The position numbers were made by a program, and so were the translations under genes. Shown piece after piece: positions 23,991 to 32,750 of a DNA stretch of 64,000 nt. The DNA comes from JALZBL01 sp040004775 (lineage in GTDB: Bacteria > Actinomycetota > Actinomycetes > Mycobacteriales > Jatrophihabitantaceae), in contig JBDUAD010000003.1 in assembly GCA_040004775.1 (NCBI GenBank), positions 1 to 64,000 on the forward strand. The letters run 5' to 3'. The notes beneath the pieces are model-generated. The model did not search any database. It was given only the letters and a program-made list of their open reading frames with translations, and was not told the DNA's origin. Every line of letters starts with the position of its first letter. Position 1 is the first letter of the stretch.

Positions 23991-24812
23991 AGCCTTGTCG
24001 GTGTAGTCGCCGTGCTCGCCACCGCATGTTCTGGCTCAAGCTCCCGATCGTCCAACGGCGAGCCCCGCGCCGGCGCCTCGGCAGGATCGGCATCAGCCTC
24101 CATGTCGGCGACATCCGCCAGCCGCTCCCTCGCCCCGCCGGCCGACCGGTGCGGACTGCCGGAGAACCGAGCCGCTCGGATGGTCACGGTGAAAGGTCCG
24201 GGCGGAGCGAGGTTGCCCGGCGTGGATGTGGGCGACGGAACCACGTGGGCCGTCCTGGTGCACCAGACCGACAATGCCGAGTGCGGATGGTGGCCGTTCG
24301 CCGACCGGTTGGCGAGCCAGTATCACGTCCGTGCGCTGATGTTCGCCCTGTGCGGCTTCGGCCAATCCTCGTGCCCGAGCGACGCCTTCACCGAGGACAC
24401 GGTCGCGCAGGCGGCCGCCGCCGTGCGCTGGGCGCGGGCGCACGGTGCCCGTCGGGTGGTGCTCGTCGGCGCGTCCATGGGCGGCTCCATCGCGATTGGC
24501 GCCGCCGCCAGCACTCGCGCCGATGCGGTCGTGGACCTGTCCGGCCCGGCTACGTGGGGGCCGATCGACATCGCCAAGGCCGCGCCGCGATTGACCATGC
24601 CCACCCTGATCGCGGTCAGCCCGAACGACTCGGACGCCAGCTATCCCGCTGCTGCTGCGGCATACCGATCCGTGCCCGCCGTCCACAAGAAGTTCGTCAC
24701 GGGGTCCGGGCCTCACGGATGGGACCTCCTGGCCGACACGAGCGGGTCCACGCCGCAGTGGCTGCCTCTGGCCGGCACCGTGGCCGACTGGATCACCGGC
24801 CGGTACTCCTGA
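23973..24812 (+). CDS. Lipoprotein alpha/beta hydrolase
   Basis: 279 residues. Signal peptide with lipobox LATAC (Cys19) followed by a Ser-rich linker, so the enzyme is anchored outside the membrane. The alpha/beta-hydrolase nucleophile elbow is GASMGGS. A later Asp (SPNDSD) and GPHGWDLL supply acid and histidine, completing a Ser-Asp-His triad. A CGLPEN...CGW...CGFGQSSC cysteine set could form disulfides. Start ATG 23973 lies inside the PadR box with no room for a ribosome site, so the transcript is probably leaderless. Substrate unknown. Confidence 0.88.
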   Translation: MSKLTYSLVGVVAVLATACSGSSSRSSNGEPRAGASAGSASASMSATSASRSLAPPADRCGLPENRAARMVTVKGPGGARLPGVDVGDGTTWAVLVHQTDNAECGWWPFADRLASQYHVRALMFALCGFGQSSCPSDAFTEDTVAQAAAAVRWARAHGARRVVLVGASMGGSIAIGAAASTRADAVVDLSGPATWGPIDIAKAAPRLTMPTLIAVSPNDSDASYPAAAAAYRSVPAVHKKFVTGSGPHGWDLLADTSGSTPQWLPLAGTVADWITGRYS

Positions 24813-24820
24813 GCCGACGA

Positions 24821-24840
24821 CGGTCGGAAGCTTCCGACCG
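24821..24840 (+). terminator. 20-bp perfect palindrome after the hydrolase gene
   Basis: cggtcggaagcttccgaccg, beginning 9 nt after the stop. As RNA it forms a 7-bp stem with an aagctt loop; a terminator is the simplest reading, a dimer-binding site the alternative. Confidence 0.5.
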
Positions 24841-24897
24841 GTGGTCCCCCCTTACCCTGAGGTCCGCGCGCACGAGCAGCCGAGGAAGGGGACATCC

Positions 24898-25020
24898 GTG
24901 GCGGTCAGCAGCTTCGCCGATCTCCCCCTGGCCGACCGGGACCGGGCCTGGGACGGATCGGCCGCGGAGAAGCGGGTGCGTGAATGGGCCGGCGCCGAGG
25001 AACCGCCGTGGGCGCGGTGA
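24898..25020 (+). CDS. 40-residue ORF resembling the start of a phage-type protein
   Basis: GTG 24898 with AGGAAGGGG 6 nt upstream encodes FADLPLADRDRAWDGSAA then KRVREWAGAEE and a stop at 25018-25020. The pattern DLPLADRDRAWDG with a following K-R-V-x-x-W recalls N-termini of phage head-maturation-type proteins, but only this piece exists. The stop overlaps the next start (TGATG), so translation could be coupled. Either a genuine small protein or a truncated remnant; function unknown. Confidence 0.45.
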   Translation: MAVSSFADLPLADRDRAWDGSAAEKRVREWAGAEEPPWAR

Positions 25021-25484
25021 TGGTCACCGCCCGCCTGCATCACACAGTGCTCGACTGTCCGGACCCGGCGGCCACCGCACAGTTCTGGTCAGCGCTGCTC
25101 GAGATGCCGATCAGTTACTCCAGTGCTGACTTCGTCGTCGTGTCCGACAACGAGCACGCCTCCGGCCTGGCCTTCCAACGGGCCGAGAACCACCAGCCGC
25201 CCAAGTGGCCGGATCCCTCCCGTCCGCAGCAGATCCACTTCGACGTCATGGTGGCCGACGTGGCCGCGGGCTCGGCACGGGTTCGCGAGCTCGGGGGAAC
25301 GTCGTTGAGCGGCTCGGTGTTCGCGGATCCGGCCGGTCATCCGTTCTGCCTCATCCTCCGTCCGACGTGGGCGCCGCCGTTGGACGGCGAAGCACCGGAG
25401 GACGGCGGACCGACCGGGGACGCGCAGCACGATCGGACGGATCAGGAACATTCGATTCAGAAACCCGGTTCACTCCCGCGATAA
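25020..25484 (+). CDS. VOC-family (glyoxalase-like) protein
   Basis: 154 residues with two beta-alpha-beta-beta-beta modules. Module 1 starts ARLHHTVLDCPDPAATAQFWSALL and module 2 has QQIHFDVMVADVAAGSARVRELGG, ending VFADPAGHPFCLIL. The metal-site His (H8/H9, HF in module 2) and terminal acidic position are plausible. The last 25 residues are a hydrophilic tail. ATG 25020 overlaps the stop of the preceding small ORF. VOC members range from lyases to antibiotic-binding proteins; no specific role can be assigned. Confidence 0.85.
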   Translation: MVTARLHHTVLDCPDPAATAQFWSALLEMPISYSSADFVVVSDNEHASGLAFQRAENHQPPKWPDPSRPQQIHFDVMVADVAAGSARVRELGGTSLSGSVFADPAGHPFCLILRPTWAPPLDGEAPEDGGPTGDAQHDRTDQEHSIQKPGSLPR

Positions 25485-25576
25485 GCTCGCACCTTGATCG
25501 GCGGAGGCCAGGACGGCCGCCGCAGTCGTCCGCTCCCGCCGCAACCCACCGGCCCGACAGCCAGGAGTTCCCGACC

Positions 25577-26632
25577 ATGGCGCTCGAGGCCGACCACAAG
25601 CCCCGGCCGGGGCCGCCGGCCCGTCACGACGGCGTGTCGTTGCCGAACGGCGATGCCGGAAGCCGACGTTCCTCGCGCGGATTGGCGTGGGGCCGGCAGG
25701 TGTGGTGGATCGAGTTCGCCGTGGTAGTGACCGGCTATGTGCTCTATGAAGCGGTGCAGAACGCGGTCGACTTCGAGCGGACCACGGCGTTCACCCACGG
25801 CCGTGACGTCGCCCATCTACAGCGCTGGTTGCACATCGACGTCGACCCGGCGATCAACCACTTCGTCAACCGCTACGACTGGTTCGCCGTCGGCACGTCG
25901 TACTACTACAACCTGCTTCACTACGGCGTCACGGCGACCTTGCTGGTCTGGCTGTTCCTGCGCCGCCCGGACGTCTACGGCCGCTACCGGTCGGCGCTGG
26001 TTCTAGCCAGCATCGGATCGCTATCAGTGTTCTGGCTGTATCCGGTGGCGCCGCCGCGACTGGTCATACCTGGAATCGTCGACTCGGCGGTGGTGCACCA
26101 CGTGCTCGGTACCGTCGCGGCCAAGAGTAATTCGGTGGTCAACGACTGCGCGGCCATGCCCAGCCTGCACGTCGGGTGGGCGGTGTGGTGCGCGGTGGTA
26201 ATCATCGGCACCACTACCGTCCGCTCGCGGTGGCTGGCCCTGTTGTACCCGCTGGCCACGACGTTCGTCGTCATCGCCACCGGTAACCACTACCTTCTCG
26301 ACGCGGTGGGCGGTGCGCTCGTAGTCGGGCTCGCGCTGGCCTTGACCGCGTGGGGCTCGGGTTGGCGCTCGGGCCGCACCGAGGGGTCGGCTGATGGCTC
26401 CGCGTCCGTCGATCCGGCATCGACCGCGTCCGCGTTCACCGCCTCGGCATCCACTACCTCGGCATCCACTACCTCGGCATTCACCACCTGCGCATTGTCC
26501 GACTCCGCAGCGGCCGATGATGCGGCGGCTGACGCCGCGGCGATCTCGCCGGCCCGGCGTTCGCGCCGCAGCGTCCGCCGCGCCGCCCAGGTGCCGAGTA
26601 CGGCCATGCCGACGGGGATCTCCGCGACGTAG
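25577..26632 (+). CDS. PAP2-type membrane phosphatase/transferase (AUR1-like)
   Basis: 351 residues. Five to six helices between about 42 and 265. The active-site motifs of the PAP2_3/inositolphosphotransferase branch are present: APPRLVIPG, CAAMPSLHVGWA and TGNHYLLDAVGG, providing the two catalytic histidines and an Asp. After residue 265 there is a Ser/Thr/Ala tail with SASTT pentads that runs 343 bp into the converging flippase-like gene, where the frame is antisense to conserved sequence; the last 90 residues are therefore doubtful. Relatives dephosphorylate or transfer lipid-linked phosphates on the outer membrane face. ATG 25577 follows CAGGAG. Confidence 0.83.
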   Translation: MALEADHKPRPGPPARHDGVSLPNGDAGSRRSSRGLAWGRQVWWIEFAVVVTGYVLYEAVQNAVDFERTTAFTHGRDVAHLQRWLHIDVDPAINHFVNRYDWFAVGTSYYYNLLHYGVTATLLVWLFLRRPDVYGRYRSALVLASIGSLSVFWLYPVAPPRLVIPGIVDSAVVHHVLGTVAAKSNSVVNDCAAMPSLHVGWAVWCAVVIIGTTTVRSRWLALLYPLATTFVVIATGNHYLLDAVGGALVVGLALALTAWGSGWRSGRTEGSADGSASVDPASTASAFTASASTTSASTTSAFTTCALSDSAAADDAAADAAAISPARRSRRSVRRAAQVPSTAMPTGISAT

Positions 26633-27639
26633 ACGAACAACCGGTAGAGCAGCACACCGGTGGCGCTGGCCGCCGCCGGGAAGCCGAGAGCCACCAGCAG
26701 GCCGGTGGCCGCGGCCTCGGCCAGGCCGGTCCCGGCCGGGGTCACCACCGCCAGGGTCAGGGCCCGTTCCACCGCGAACGCGGCGAAGACGACGTCGGCG
26801 TGGGCCCCCACCCCGGCGGCGTGCAGGCAGAGCGCGAACAGCGCCCATTGCATCATGATGTAGCCGATCATTCCCGCGGTCAGGCCGAGCCAGCGGTCGC
26901 GGAAGACCTCGCGGACCTGACGCTGCAAGATCATGACGTTGCCGTCGGGGGTGCCGGCCGTGGCGCGGGAGCGGCGGCGGCTGAAGCGGCGGGTCACGTA
27001 ATTCAGCATCCGGTCGAGGCGCCGGGCCCAGGACGGAAAGATCAACGAACACACCAGCACGACGACCACGGTCGCGGCCAGGGCAGAGGCCACGTACGCC
27101 GAATTGCCGAGCCAGGGCGCGGCGGCGGCCTGGTTGCTGATGACCACGCCGGCGATCACCGGCAGCAGCAGCTTGGTCACGAGGTTGACCACGTTAAGCA
27201 CGGCGGTGGAACTGGCGAAGCCGCGTACCGACAGTTGCCACGAGCGCACCATCGCCACGTTGATCCCGGTGCCGACGACGCCGCCGAACGGCAACAGGTT
27301 GGCCGCGCTGCTCCCGGCCAGGTTCAGTGCGATCGCCCGCTTGTGCGACAACCCCGGCATCGAGGACACCATGGCGATCGAGTAGACGATCAGGCCGCCG
27401 ATCCACAACAAGCCAATCTCGACGGCCGTCCACGAACCGATGGTGCGGATGTTGTGGACGACGTCGGTCCAGGTGGAGCCGGTCAGGTGAGGAACGCGCG
27501 AGACGATGCCGATCGAGACGCCGACCAGGATCAGCGAGACGGCAAGCCGGAATCGGCGGTGCCGGTACCAGCGGACCCGGACCGCCGCCGCGGCCGGTTC
27601 CACGGCGCGTTCGGTGGTGGCGACGGGTCCGGCGCTCAC
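26290..27639 (-). CDS. Flippase-like membrane protein (LPG_synthase_TM / UPF0104)
   Basis: 449 residues with about eight helices. Family blocks: AIALNLAGSSAANLLPFGGVVGTGINVAMVR (quoted in pieces: NLAGSSAANLLPFGG, GTGINVAMV) and FAVERALTLAVVTPAGTGLAEAA. These proteins include the membrane half of MprF and archaeal AglD and are thought to move or modify lipid-linked molecules. GTG 27639 overlaps the deacetylase stop as GTGA; the longer frame to 27729 lies inside that gene. The C-terminal 80 residues are AEVVD-type repeats and Pro/Ser-rich sequence overlapping the PAP2 gene. Third gene of a glycosyltransferase-deacetylase-flippase operon. Confidence 0.85.
   Translation of the reverse strand: MSAGPVATTERAVEPAAAAVRVRWYRHRRFRLAVSLILVGVSIGIVSRVPHLTGSTWTDVVHNIRTIGSWTAVEIGLLWIGGLIVYSIAMVSSMPGLSHKRAIALNLAGSSAANLLPFGGVVGTGINVAMVRSWQLSVRGFASSTAVLNVVNLVTKLLLPVIAGVVISNQAAAAPWLGNSAYVASALAATVVVVLVCSLIFPSWARRLDRMLNYVTRRFSRRRSRATAGTPDGNVMILQRQVREVFRDRWLGLTAGMIGYIMMQWALFALCLHAAGVGAHADVVFAAFAVERALTLAVVTPAGTGLAEAAATGLLVALGFPAAASATGVLLYRLFVYVAEIPVGMAVLGTWAARRTLRRERRAGEIAAASAAASSAAAESDNAQVVNAEVVDAEVVDAEAVNADAVDAGSTDAEPSADPSVRPERQPEPHAVKASASPTTSAPPTASRR
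26432..26491. repeat. Four 15-bp tandem repeats in a convergent gene overlap
   Basis: Units at 26432, 26447, 26462 and 26477; the middle two are identical (gcatccactacctcg). They encode SASTT-like pentads on plus and AEVVD pentads on minus, so both tails grew together. Confidence 0.85.
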
Positions 27640-28550
27640 CGGACCGCGCTCCGCAGCGGTGTCGGCGCGGCCACCAGCGGGTCCGTCAGCGGGCGAGACG
27701 GCACCGCGGCACCGTGCTCGATGAACCATTCGGTGCCGCAGAGCCGCGCGAAAACCGAAGTGGGCAGACGCAGAAGGAGAGCCGCGGTGCGCGGACCTTC
27801 ACCGCCGGCGGCCTGCGAGCGATGGCAGGCCAACGCGGCGCGCTTCTGGGCGGCGAAGGGTCGGACGGACACCTGGTGCGTGATCTCCTCACGAGGGGAG
27901 TACCAGCGCTCGACGCCGGCGACGGCGGTGCCTCCGGGAACCAGACGCATCACTCGAAGGATACGGAGCACCCACCGGATTCGGGAACGGTCGATAGTGG
28001 CTTCCAGCACTCGCGGATGCGGAGCCGCAGCTGCCACGTCGGCACCGGCGGCATCATCGACAATCAGGTCGACGGCGGCCAGCCCGACGTCGTGGACCCG
28101 CACGTGGTCGGGGTGGCCGTACCCGCCGGCCCGGTCGTAGAGGGTGACGATGTCGGCGCGCTCCTCGCGGAGCACGGCGGCGAGCCCGGCGGCGGCCTGG
28201 GCCACCGGGACGGTGGCGAAGCGGCCGGCCGGTGGAGCATCCGGCGGCCCGGCGTCGGTTCCGGCGTTCTCGGCAGTCGGGTCACCGGTCCAGCCGGAGT
28301 CGTGGTAGCCCAGGGCCACGACCCGCGCGCACCCCAGAATCTCCGCGCTGCGATGCAGTTCGGCCATCCGCCGCCGGCCGAGGTCGGCCCCGGCCGGGGT
28401 GTCACTGAGCCCCTCGGCACCGTCGGTGGCCACGACCAGGACGACGCGGTGGCCGGCGGCGGCCAGACGCGCGAGCGTGCCACCGGTCAGCAGGACCTCG
28501 TCGTCCGGATGTGCGTGCACCGAGACCACTGTCTGCCGGCCGTCGCTCAC
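27636..28550 (-). CDS. PIG-L/LmbE-type N-acetyl-sugar deacetylase
   Basis: 304 residues. Zinc site: HAHPDDE at 12-18 and GGYGHPDHVRVH near 150, the two motifs of the PIG-L/MshB family, which removes acetyl from N-acetylglucosaminyl lipids or GlcNAc-inositol. A DGAEGLSDTP loop is typical. It overlaps both neighbours by 4 nt: the glycosyltransferase upstream (ATGA) and the flippase-like gene downstream (GTGA). The order suggests GlcNAc is added to a lipid or inositol acceptor, deacetylated, then handled by the membrane protein. Whether the product is mycothiol-like or a glycolipid cannot be told. Confidence 0.9.
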   Translation of the reverse strand: MSDGRQTVVSVHAHPDDEVLLTGGTLARLAAAGHRVVLVVATDGAEGLSDTPAGADLGRRRMAELHRSAEILGCARVVALGYHDSGWTGDPTAENAGTDAGPPDAPPAGRFATVPVAQAAAGLAAVLREERADIVTLYDRAGGYGHPDHVRVHDVGLAAVDLIVDDAAGADVAAAAPHPRVLEATIDRSRIRWVLRILRVMRLVPGGTAVAGVERWYSPREEITHQVSVRPFAAQKRAALACHRSQAAGGEGPRTAALLLRLPTSVFARLCGTEWFIEHGAAVPSRPLTDPLVAAPTPLRSAVR

Positions 28551-29716
28551 GGCACTGACGACGACACGGGTGACGCCACGGCAAGGGCGTCCCCGCGCGC
28601 CGCCGAACCGAGCGCCCGCTCGTACAGCTCGTCGGCGGCCAACACGGCGTCTCCGGCACTTAGCCGGGGCGGATGCGACAGGGTGAACGCGCGCAACTCG
28701 GCCCGCAGCTCGGGTTCGGTGAGCAGTTCGACCAGGGCGTCGGCCAGGCCCGCGTCGTCGTCGGCCAGCAGCCCTTCCTTGCCCTCGGCGATGAAGTCCG
28801 ACAGCCCGTTGCCCCGCAGCCCGAGGACCGGCAGTCCGGCGGCGCGGGCCTCGAGAGCGGCGATGCCGAAGGACTCACGGCGGGCGGGCGCGACGAAGAG
28901 GTCGGCCTCGTGCAGTACGGCCCGGATGTCGAGCGGGTCGAGCTGCCCGGCCAGCTCGACCCACGCGTCCATCCCGGTCTCGCGCAGCATTGCCGCGAGT
29001 TGGATGCGCTGTGGGCCGTCGCCGATCACGGTGACGCGGATGCCGATCTCGGCCGGCGTGCGGTGGCGGACCTCGCGCAGAACGCGCAGAAACGGCTGGA
29101 CCCGCTTGCGCCGGGCCAGCCGTCCGACCGTGACCACGTGCACCGGCCGTCGTCCGGCGCCGGGCGTTCGGTCGGCCGCAGGCCAGCGGTCCTGCGGATG
29201 CCACCAGGTGGTGTCGACGATGTTGGGTACGACGTCGACCCGGACGTCCGGACCGAGGGAAGGGCGCACGCTGTCGGCGGCAGCCGCGCTGACCGCCGAC
29301 CAGGCGCCGCGGATGGGCCCGAACCAGTACGGCAGGTTCGCCACCCGCAGCACCGCCCGTGGTGGCCACACGGAATGGACGGTCACTGCGAGCGGAACGT
29401 GGTGGCGTGAGGCGTAGCGCGCGGTGTGCACGGCCAGTGGCGAGGCCAACGACAGGTGGGCGTGCACGACGTCGAATCCGCCGACCCCGAGGGCAGCACG
29501 GGACAGCAGCCGCAGCTGCCGGGGCGAGCCGGACGTGCGCACCCGCGAGCCCGGCGGTCGCAGGACGGCCAGTTCAGCGACATCGTCACCCGGCACCGCG
29601 GTCACGACCCCCACCTCGTGGCCGCCGGCCAGCTGGTGACGGGCCAGGGACTCGACCTGGTGCTCGATGCCGCCGACCTTGGGTGCGAAGGAGTCGGTGA
29701 CGTGCAGGATCCTCAC
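28547..29716 (-). CDS. GT4-family glycosyltransferase
   Basis: 389 residues, GT-B fold. The N-terminal acceptor domain starts VRILHVTDSFAPKVGGIE with the glycine loop GGIEHQVESLARHQL. The C-terminal donor domain carries VGRLARRKRVQPFL, VIGDGPQR, APARRESFGIAALEARAAGLPV and the EX7E pattern (E in RRESFGIAALEA) that grips the nucleotide-sugar phosphates. GTG 29716 begins the first strand; a longer frame to 29755 is rejected. First gene of the three-gene operon. Confidence 0.9.
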   Translation of the reverse strand: MRILHVTDSFAPKVGGIEHQVESLARHQLAGGHEVGVVTAVPGDDVAELAVLRPPGSRVRTSGSPRQLRLLSRAALGVGGFDVVHAHLSLASPLAVHTARYASRHHVPLAVTVHSVWPPRAVLRVANLPYWFGPIRGAWSAVSAAAADSVRPSLGPDVRVDVVPNIVDTTWWHPQDRWPAADRTPGAGRRPVHVVTVGRLARRKRVQPFLRVLREVRHRTPAEIGIRVTVIGDGPQRIQLAAMLRETGMDAWVELAGQLDPLDIRAVLHEADLFVAPARRESFGIAALEARAAGLPVLGLRGNGLSDFIAEGKEGLLADDDAGLADALVELLTEPELRAELRAFTLSHPPRLSAGDAVLAADELYERALGSAARGDALAVASPVSSSVP

Positions 29717-29916
29717 GCCGCACACAGCCAGGAGAGCACCCTGGGATGCTGCCACACACGACCGACGCCGGGGCCGGATTTAGCGCTCGGCGCACCTGAG
29801 CCGTGGCGTGTCTGCGCGGACCCTCGCGAATCGAGCACGGCCCGCTCGCGCGCAGCCCTCACCGGATTCGAACCGAACGCTCACATCGCTGAGGCGGCCG
29901 CGGACGGACTGCTGCG

Positions 29917-29922
29917 TACAGT
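29917..29922 (+). promoter_or_regulatory. -10 box for leaderless two-component operon
   Basis: TACAGT, then 6 nt, then GTG 29929. No ribosome site is present, so a leaderless transcript is likely. The 212-bp gap to the glycosyltransferase start holds no gene. Confidence 0.45.
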
Positions 29923-29928
29923 TCGGCC

Positions 29929-30629
<701 letters not shown>

Positions 30630-30633
<4 letters not shown>

Positions 30634-32021
30634 GCCGGCGACCAGCGCTGGGGTTGGCCGCGCGGATCTCGCTGGTCGGCCTGGCCGTCGCCGCCGTCAC
30701 CGCGCTCGTGGCCGGAGTGCTGGCGATCAACCTGGTCCGCACGGTCAACGAGAGCAGTGCCCGCAGCACCCTGGGCCGCCTGGCCGATGCCACCGCGACC
30801 ACTGTCGAGCGCGGCGTCAATCCTCGCCTCGCTCAGCAGCGGGCCCGACGCACCCTGCAGGCGGTCAAGGTCCAGTACGCCTTCATCGCCGCCGACGGCG
30901 CGCTCACCGCCCCGGATCGGTTGACCCGACAGGCCCTCAGCCCGGCCGAGCGGCAACGGGTCGTCGAGGGAGCCAGCCTGTCGCTGCGGCGCACCGTGCT
31001 CGGCAATCGCGTACTCGTGGAGGCCCGGCCGGCCGGAGGCGGCGGGGTGATCCTCGTTCAGCGTCGGGCCGACGTCCTCGCGGCGACCAACGCGGTCATC
31101 CGCCGGGTTGTGCTGGCCCTGTTTGTCGCCGCGGTGCTGGCCGTCGCCCTCGGCCTGCTGGTCGCCTACCGCATCGCCGCGCCGCTGCGCCGCACCGCGG
31201 CGGCCGCCCACGCTTTGGCCGCCGGTCGACGCGACGTGACAGTGGAACCGGGTGGACCGGCCGAGGTGGCTGAGGTCGGCGTAGCCGTGAACACGCTGGC
31301 CGCGGCGCTGTCGCACTCCGAGGCCCGCCAGCGCGAGTTCCTGATGTCGGTCTCGCACGAGTTGCGGACCCCGCTGACCGCGATCACCGGCTACGCGGAG
31401 GCGCTAGCCGACTCGGTGATTGCGCCGCAGGATGTCGCGGCGGCCGGTGGAGTGCTTCAGCGGGAGAGCCGCCGGCTCGAGCGGCTGGTCGCCGACCTGC
31501 TCGACCTGGCCCGCCTGGATGCTGACGAGTTCCGCGTCGACATCACCGCGGTGGACGCCGGGTCGGTGGTGCGCGACGCGGCGGCCGTGTGGTCGGCACG
31601 CTGCCGGGCGGCCGGCGTGGCCTTCCGGCTCGACGTCGCGGGCGCCGGCGGTACCGATTTCGTGGTGGCCACCGACGCCGGCCGGCTACGCCAGGTGCTC
31701 GACGGCCTGCTGGAGAACGCGCTGCGGGTGACGCCGGCCGGCGCACCGATCGTGCTCGGCCTGCGTCGGGAGCCGGCCGCCGTGGTGCTCGAGGTCCGCG
31801 ATGGCGGGCCCGGGCTGCGCGAGGAGGACCTGGCCGTCGCGTTCGAGCGCTCGGTCCTCTACGAGCGCTACCGCGGTGTGCGCCAGGTCGGCACCGGCCT
31901 CGGCCTGGCCATCGTGTACGGATTGGTCGGCCGACTCGGAGCCGGCATCGAGGCCGGGCACGCGGCCGAGGGCGGTGCCCGCTTCACCGTGTTCCTGCCG
32001 CCCGGCCTCGATCGTGGCTAA
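30630..32021 (+). CDS. Sensor histidine kinase
   Basis: 463 residues. TM1 (about 12-34) and TM2 (about 155-177) flank a 120-residue extracytoplasmic sensor. HAMP follows (RIAAPLRRTAAAAHALAAG). H-box SVSHELRTPLTAITGYAEA, N-box LENALRVTP, G1 DGGPGLREEDL, G2 GTGLGLAIVYGL. GTG 30630 overlaps the response-regulator stop by 4 nt; the frame open further upstream is antisense to nothing and inside the regulator gene. A complete, intact kinase ending next to a strong bidirectional hairpin. Confidence 0.93.
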
Positions 32022-32066
32022 GCCGGTCGAAGCGAGCCGTTGCGCTGGAAGCGCCGACCAGGTGGT

Positions 32067-32100
32067 CTCGCACCGCCGGGTCCCGGGCCGGCGGTGCGAG
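32067..32100. terminator. Bidirectional terminator after the histidine kinase
   Basis: Perfect 13-bp arms (ctcgcaccgccgg 32067-32079, ccggcggtgcgag 32088-32100) with an 8-nt loop between converging genes. Confidence 0.82.
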
Positions 32101-32104
32101 CGGC

Positions 32105-32608
32105 CTACTTGCGGGTACCGACGAGGATGTGGCCGGCGGTGGCGGTTGGCGCACCGACACCGGCCACCACCACATGGGCGCCGGTCTTGACGGAGGAGAT
32201 CGTGCCGTCGGCCAGCGTGCCGTTGTTCCACACCTTGACCTTGGTCTCCTTGGTGACGGTGAACGTCGCCGCGTAGTTGTCGGCCGACTTCACGCTGATC
32301 GAGGTGGCCGATACCGCCGTGACCGATCCCTGTACCGCGGAGTGGGTGACGAAGGTGGTGCTGTTCCTGCCCTGGCGGGTGACCCAGGTGCCGTGCTGGA
32401 TGCGCTTGAGCCGCACCGCCGCACGGTGACCCTTGCCGGCCGGCTTGGCGCCGTGGGTGGCCGGCGCGGAGCTGGGCGACGTCGGGGCCGCGGCGGCGGG
32501 CGCAAGGGCGGTGGACTGGGCTCCGGCCTGCGTGCTGAGCAGCACGGCGGCCGCCGCGACCGCGCCGATGCCGGCGGCGCCGATGGTGGTGGCGATCTTG
32601 TTGGTCAC
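32105..32608 (-). CDS. Small secreted protein (DUF5666-like beta domain)
   Basis: 167 residues. Signal peptide TTIGAAGIGAVAAAAVLLST with cut near AGAQS, then an Ala/Pro/Ser linker. The folded part has GSVTAVSATSISVKSADNYAATFTVTKETKV and VKTGAHVVVAG, repeated short beta strands like the OB-type DUF5666 domain. It converges on the two-component operon. The promoter region holds two nearly identical 20-bp repeats, which may be binding sites for that system. Role unknown. Confidence 0.75.
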   Translation of the reverse strand: MTNKIATTIGAAGIGAVAAAAVLLSTQAGAQSTALAPAAAAPTSPSSAPATHGAKPAGKGHRAAVRLKRIQHGTWVTRQGRNSTTFVTHSAVQGSVTAVSATSISVKSADNYAATFTVTKETKVKVWNNGTLADGTISSVKTGAHVVVAGVGAPTATAGHILVGTRK

Positions 32609-32637
32609 GGTCGGAAGACTCCTCGGATTAAGAACGG

Positions 32638-32677
32638 GGTTGTTGCCGTCGAGGGCAGGTTGTTGCCGTCGAGGGCC
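32638..32677. repeat. Two tandem 20-bp repeats upstream of the secreted-protein gene
   Basis: ggttgttgccgtcgagggca (32638-32657) and the same with final c (32658-32677), 19 of 20 identical. Direct repeats with about two helical turns' spacing suit tandem dimers of an OmpR-type regulator. Confidence 0.7.
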
Positions 32678-32750
32678 ACTGTGCGGGCCGCCGGTTCGGT
32701 TCGGGCTCGCGGATTGTCAACATCGTGTGAAGGTGGGATCCGGGTCGAGG

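Noticed and set aside
26432..26491. CRISPR array
   Set aside because: 15-bp units are contiguous without spacers and are coding on both strands; no cas genes in the window.
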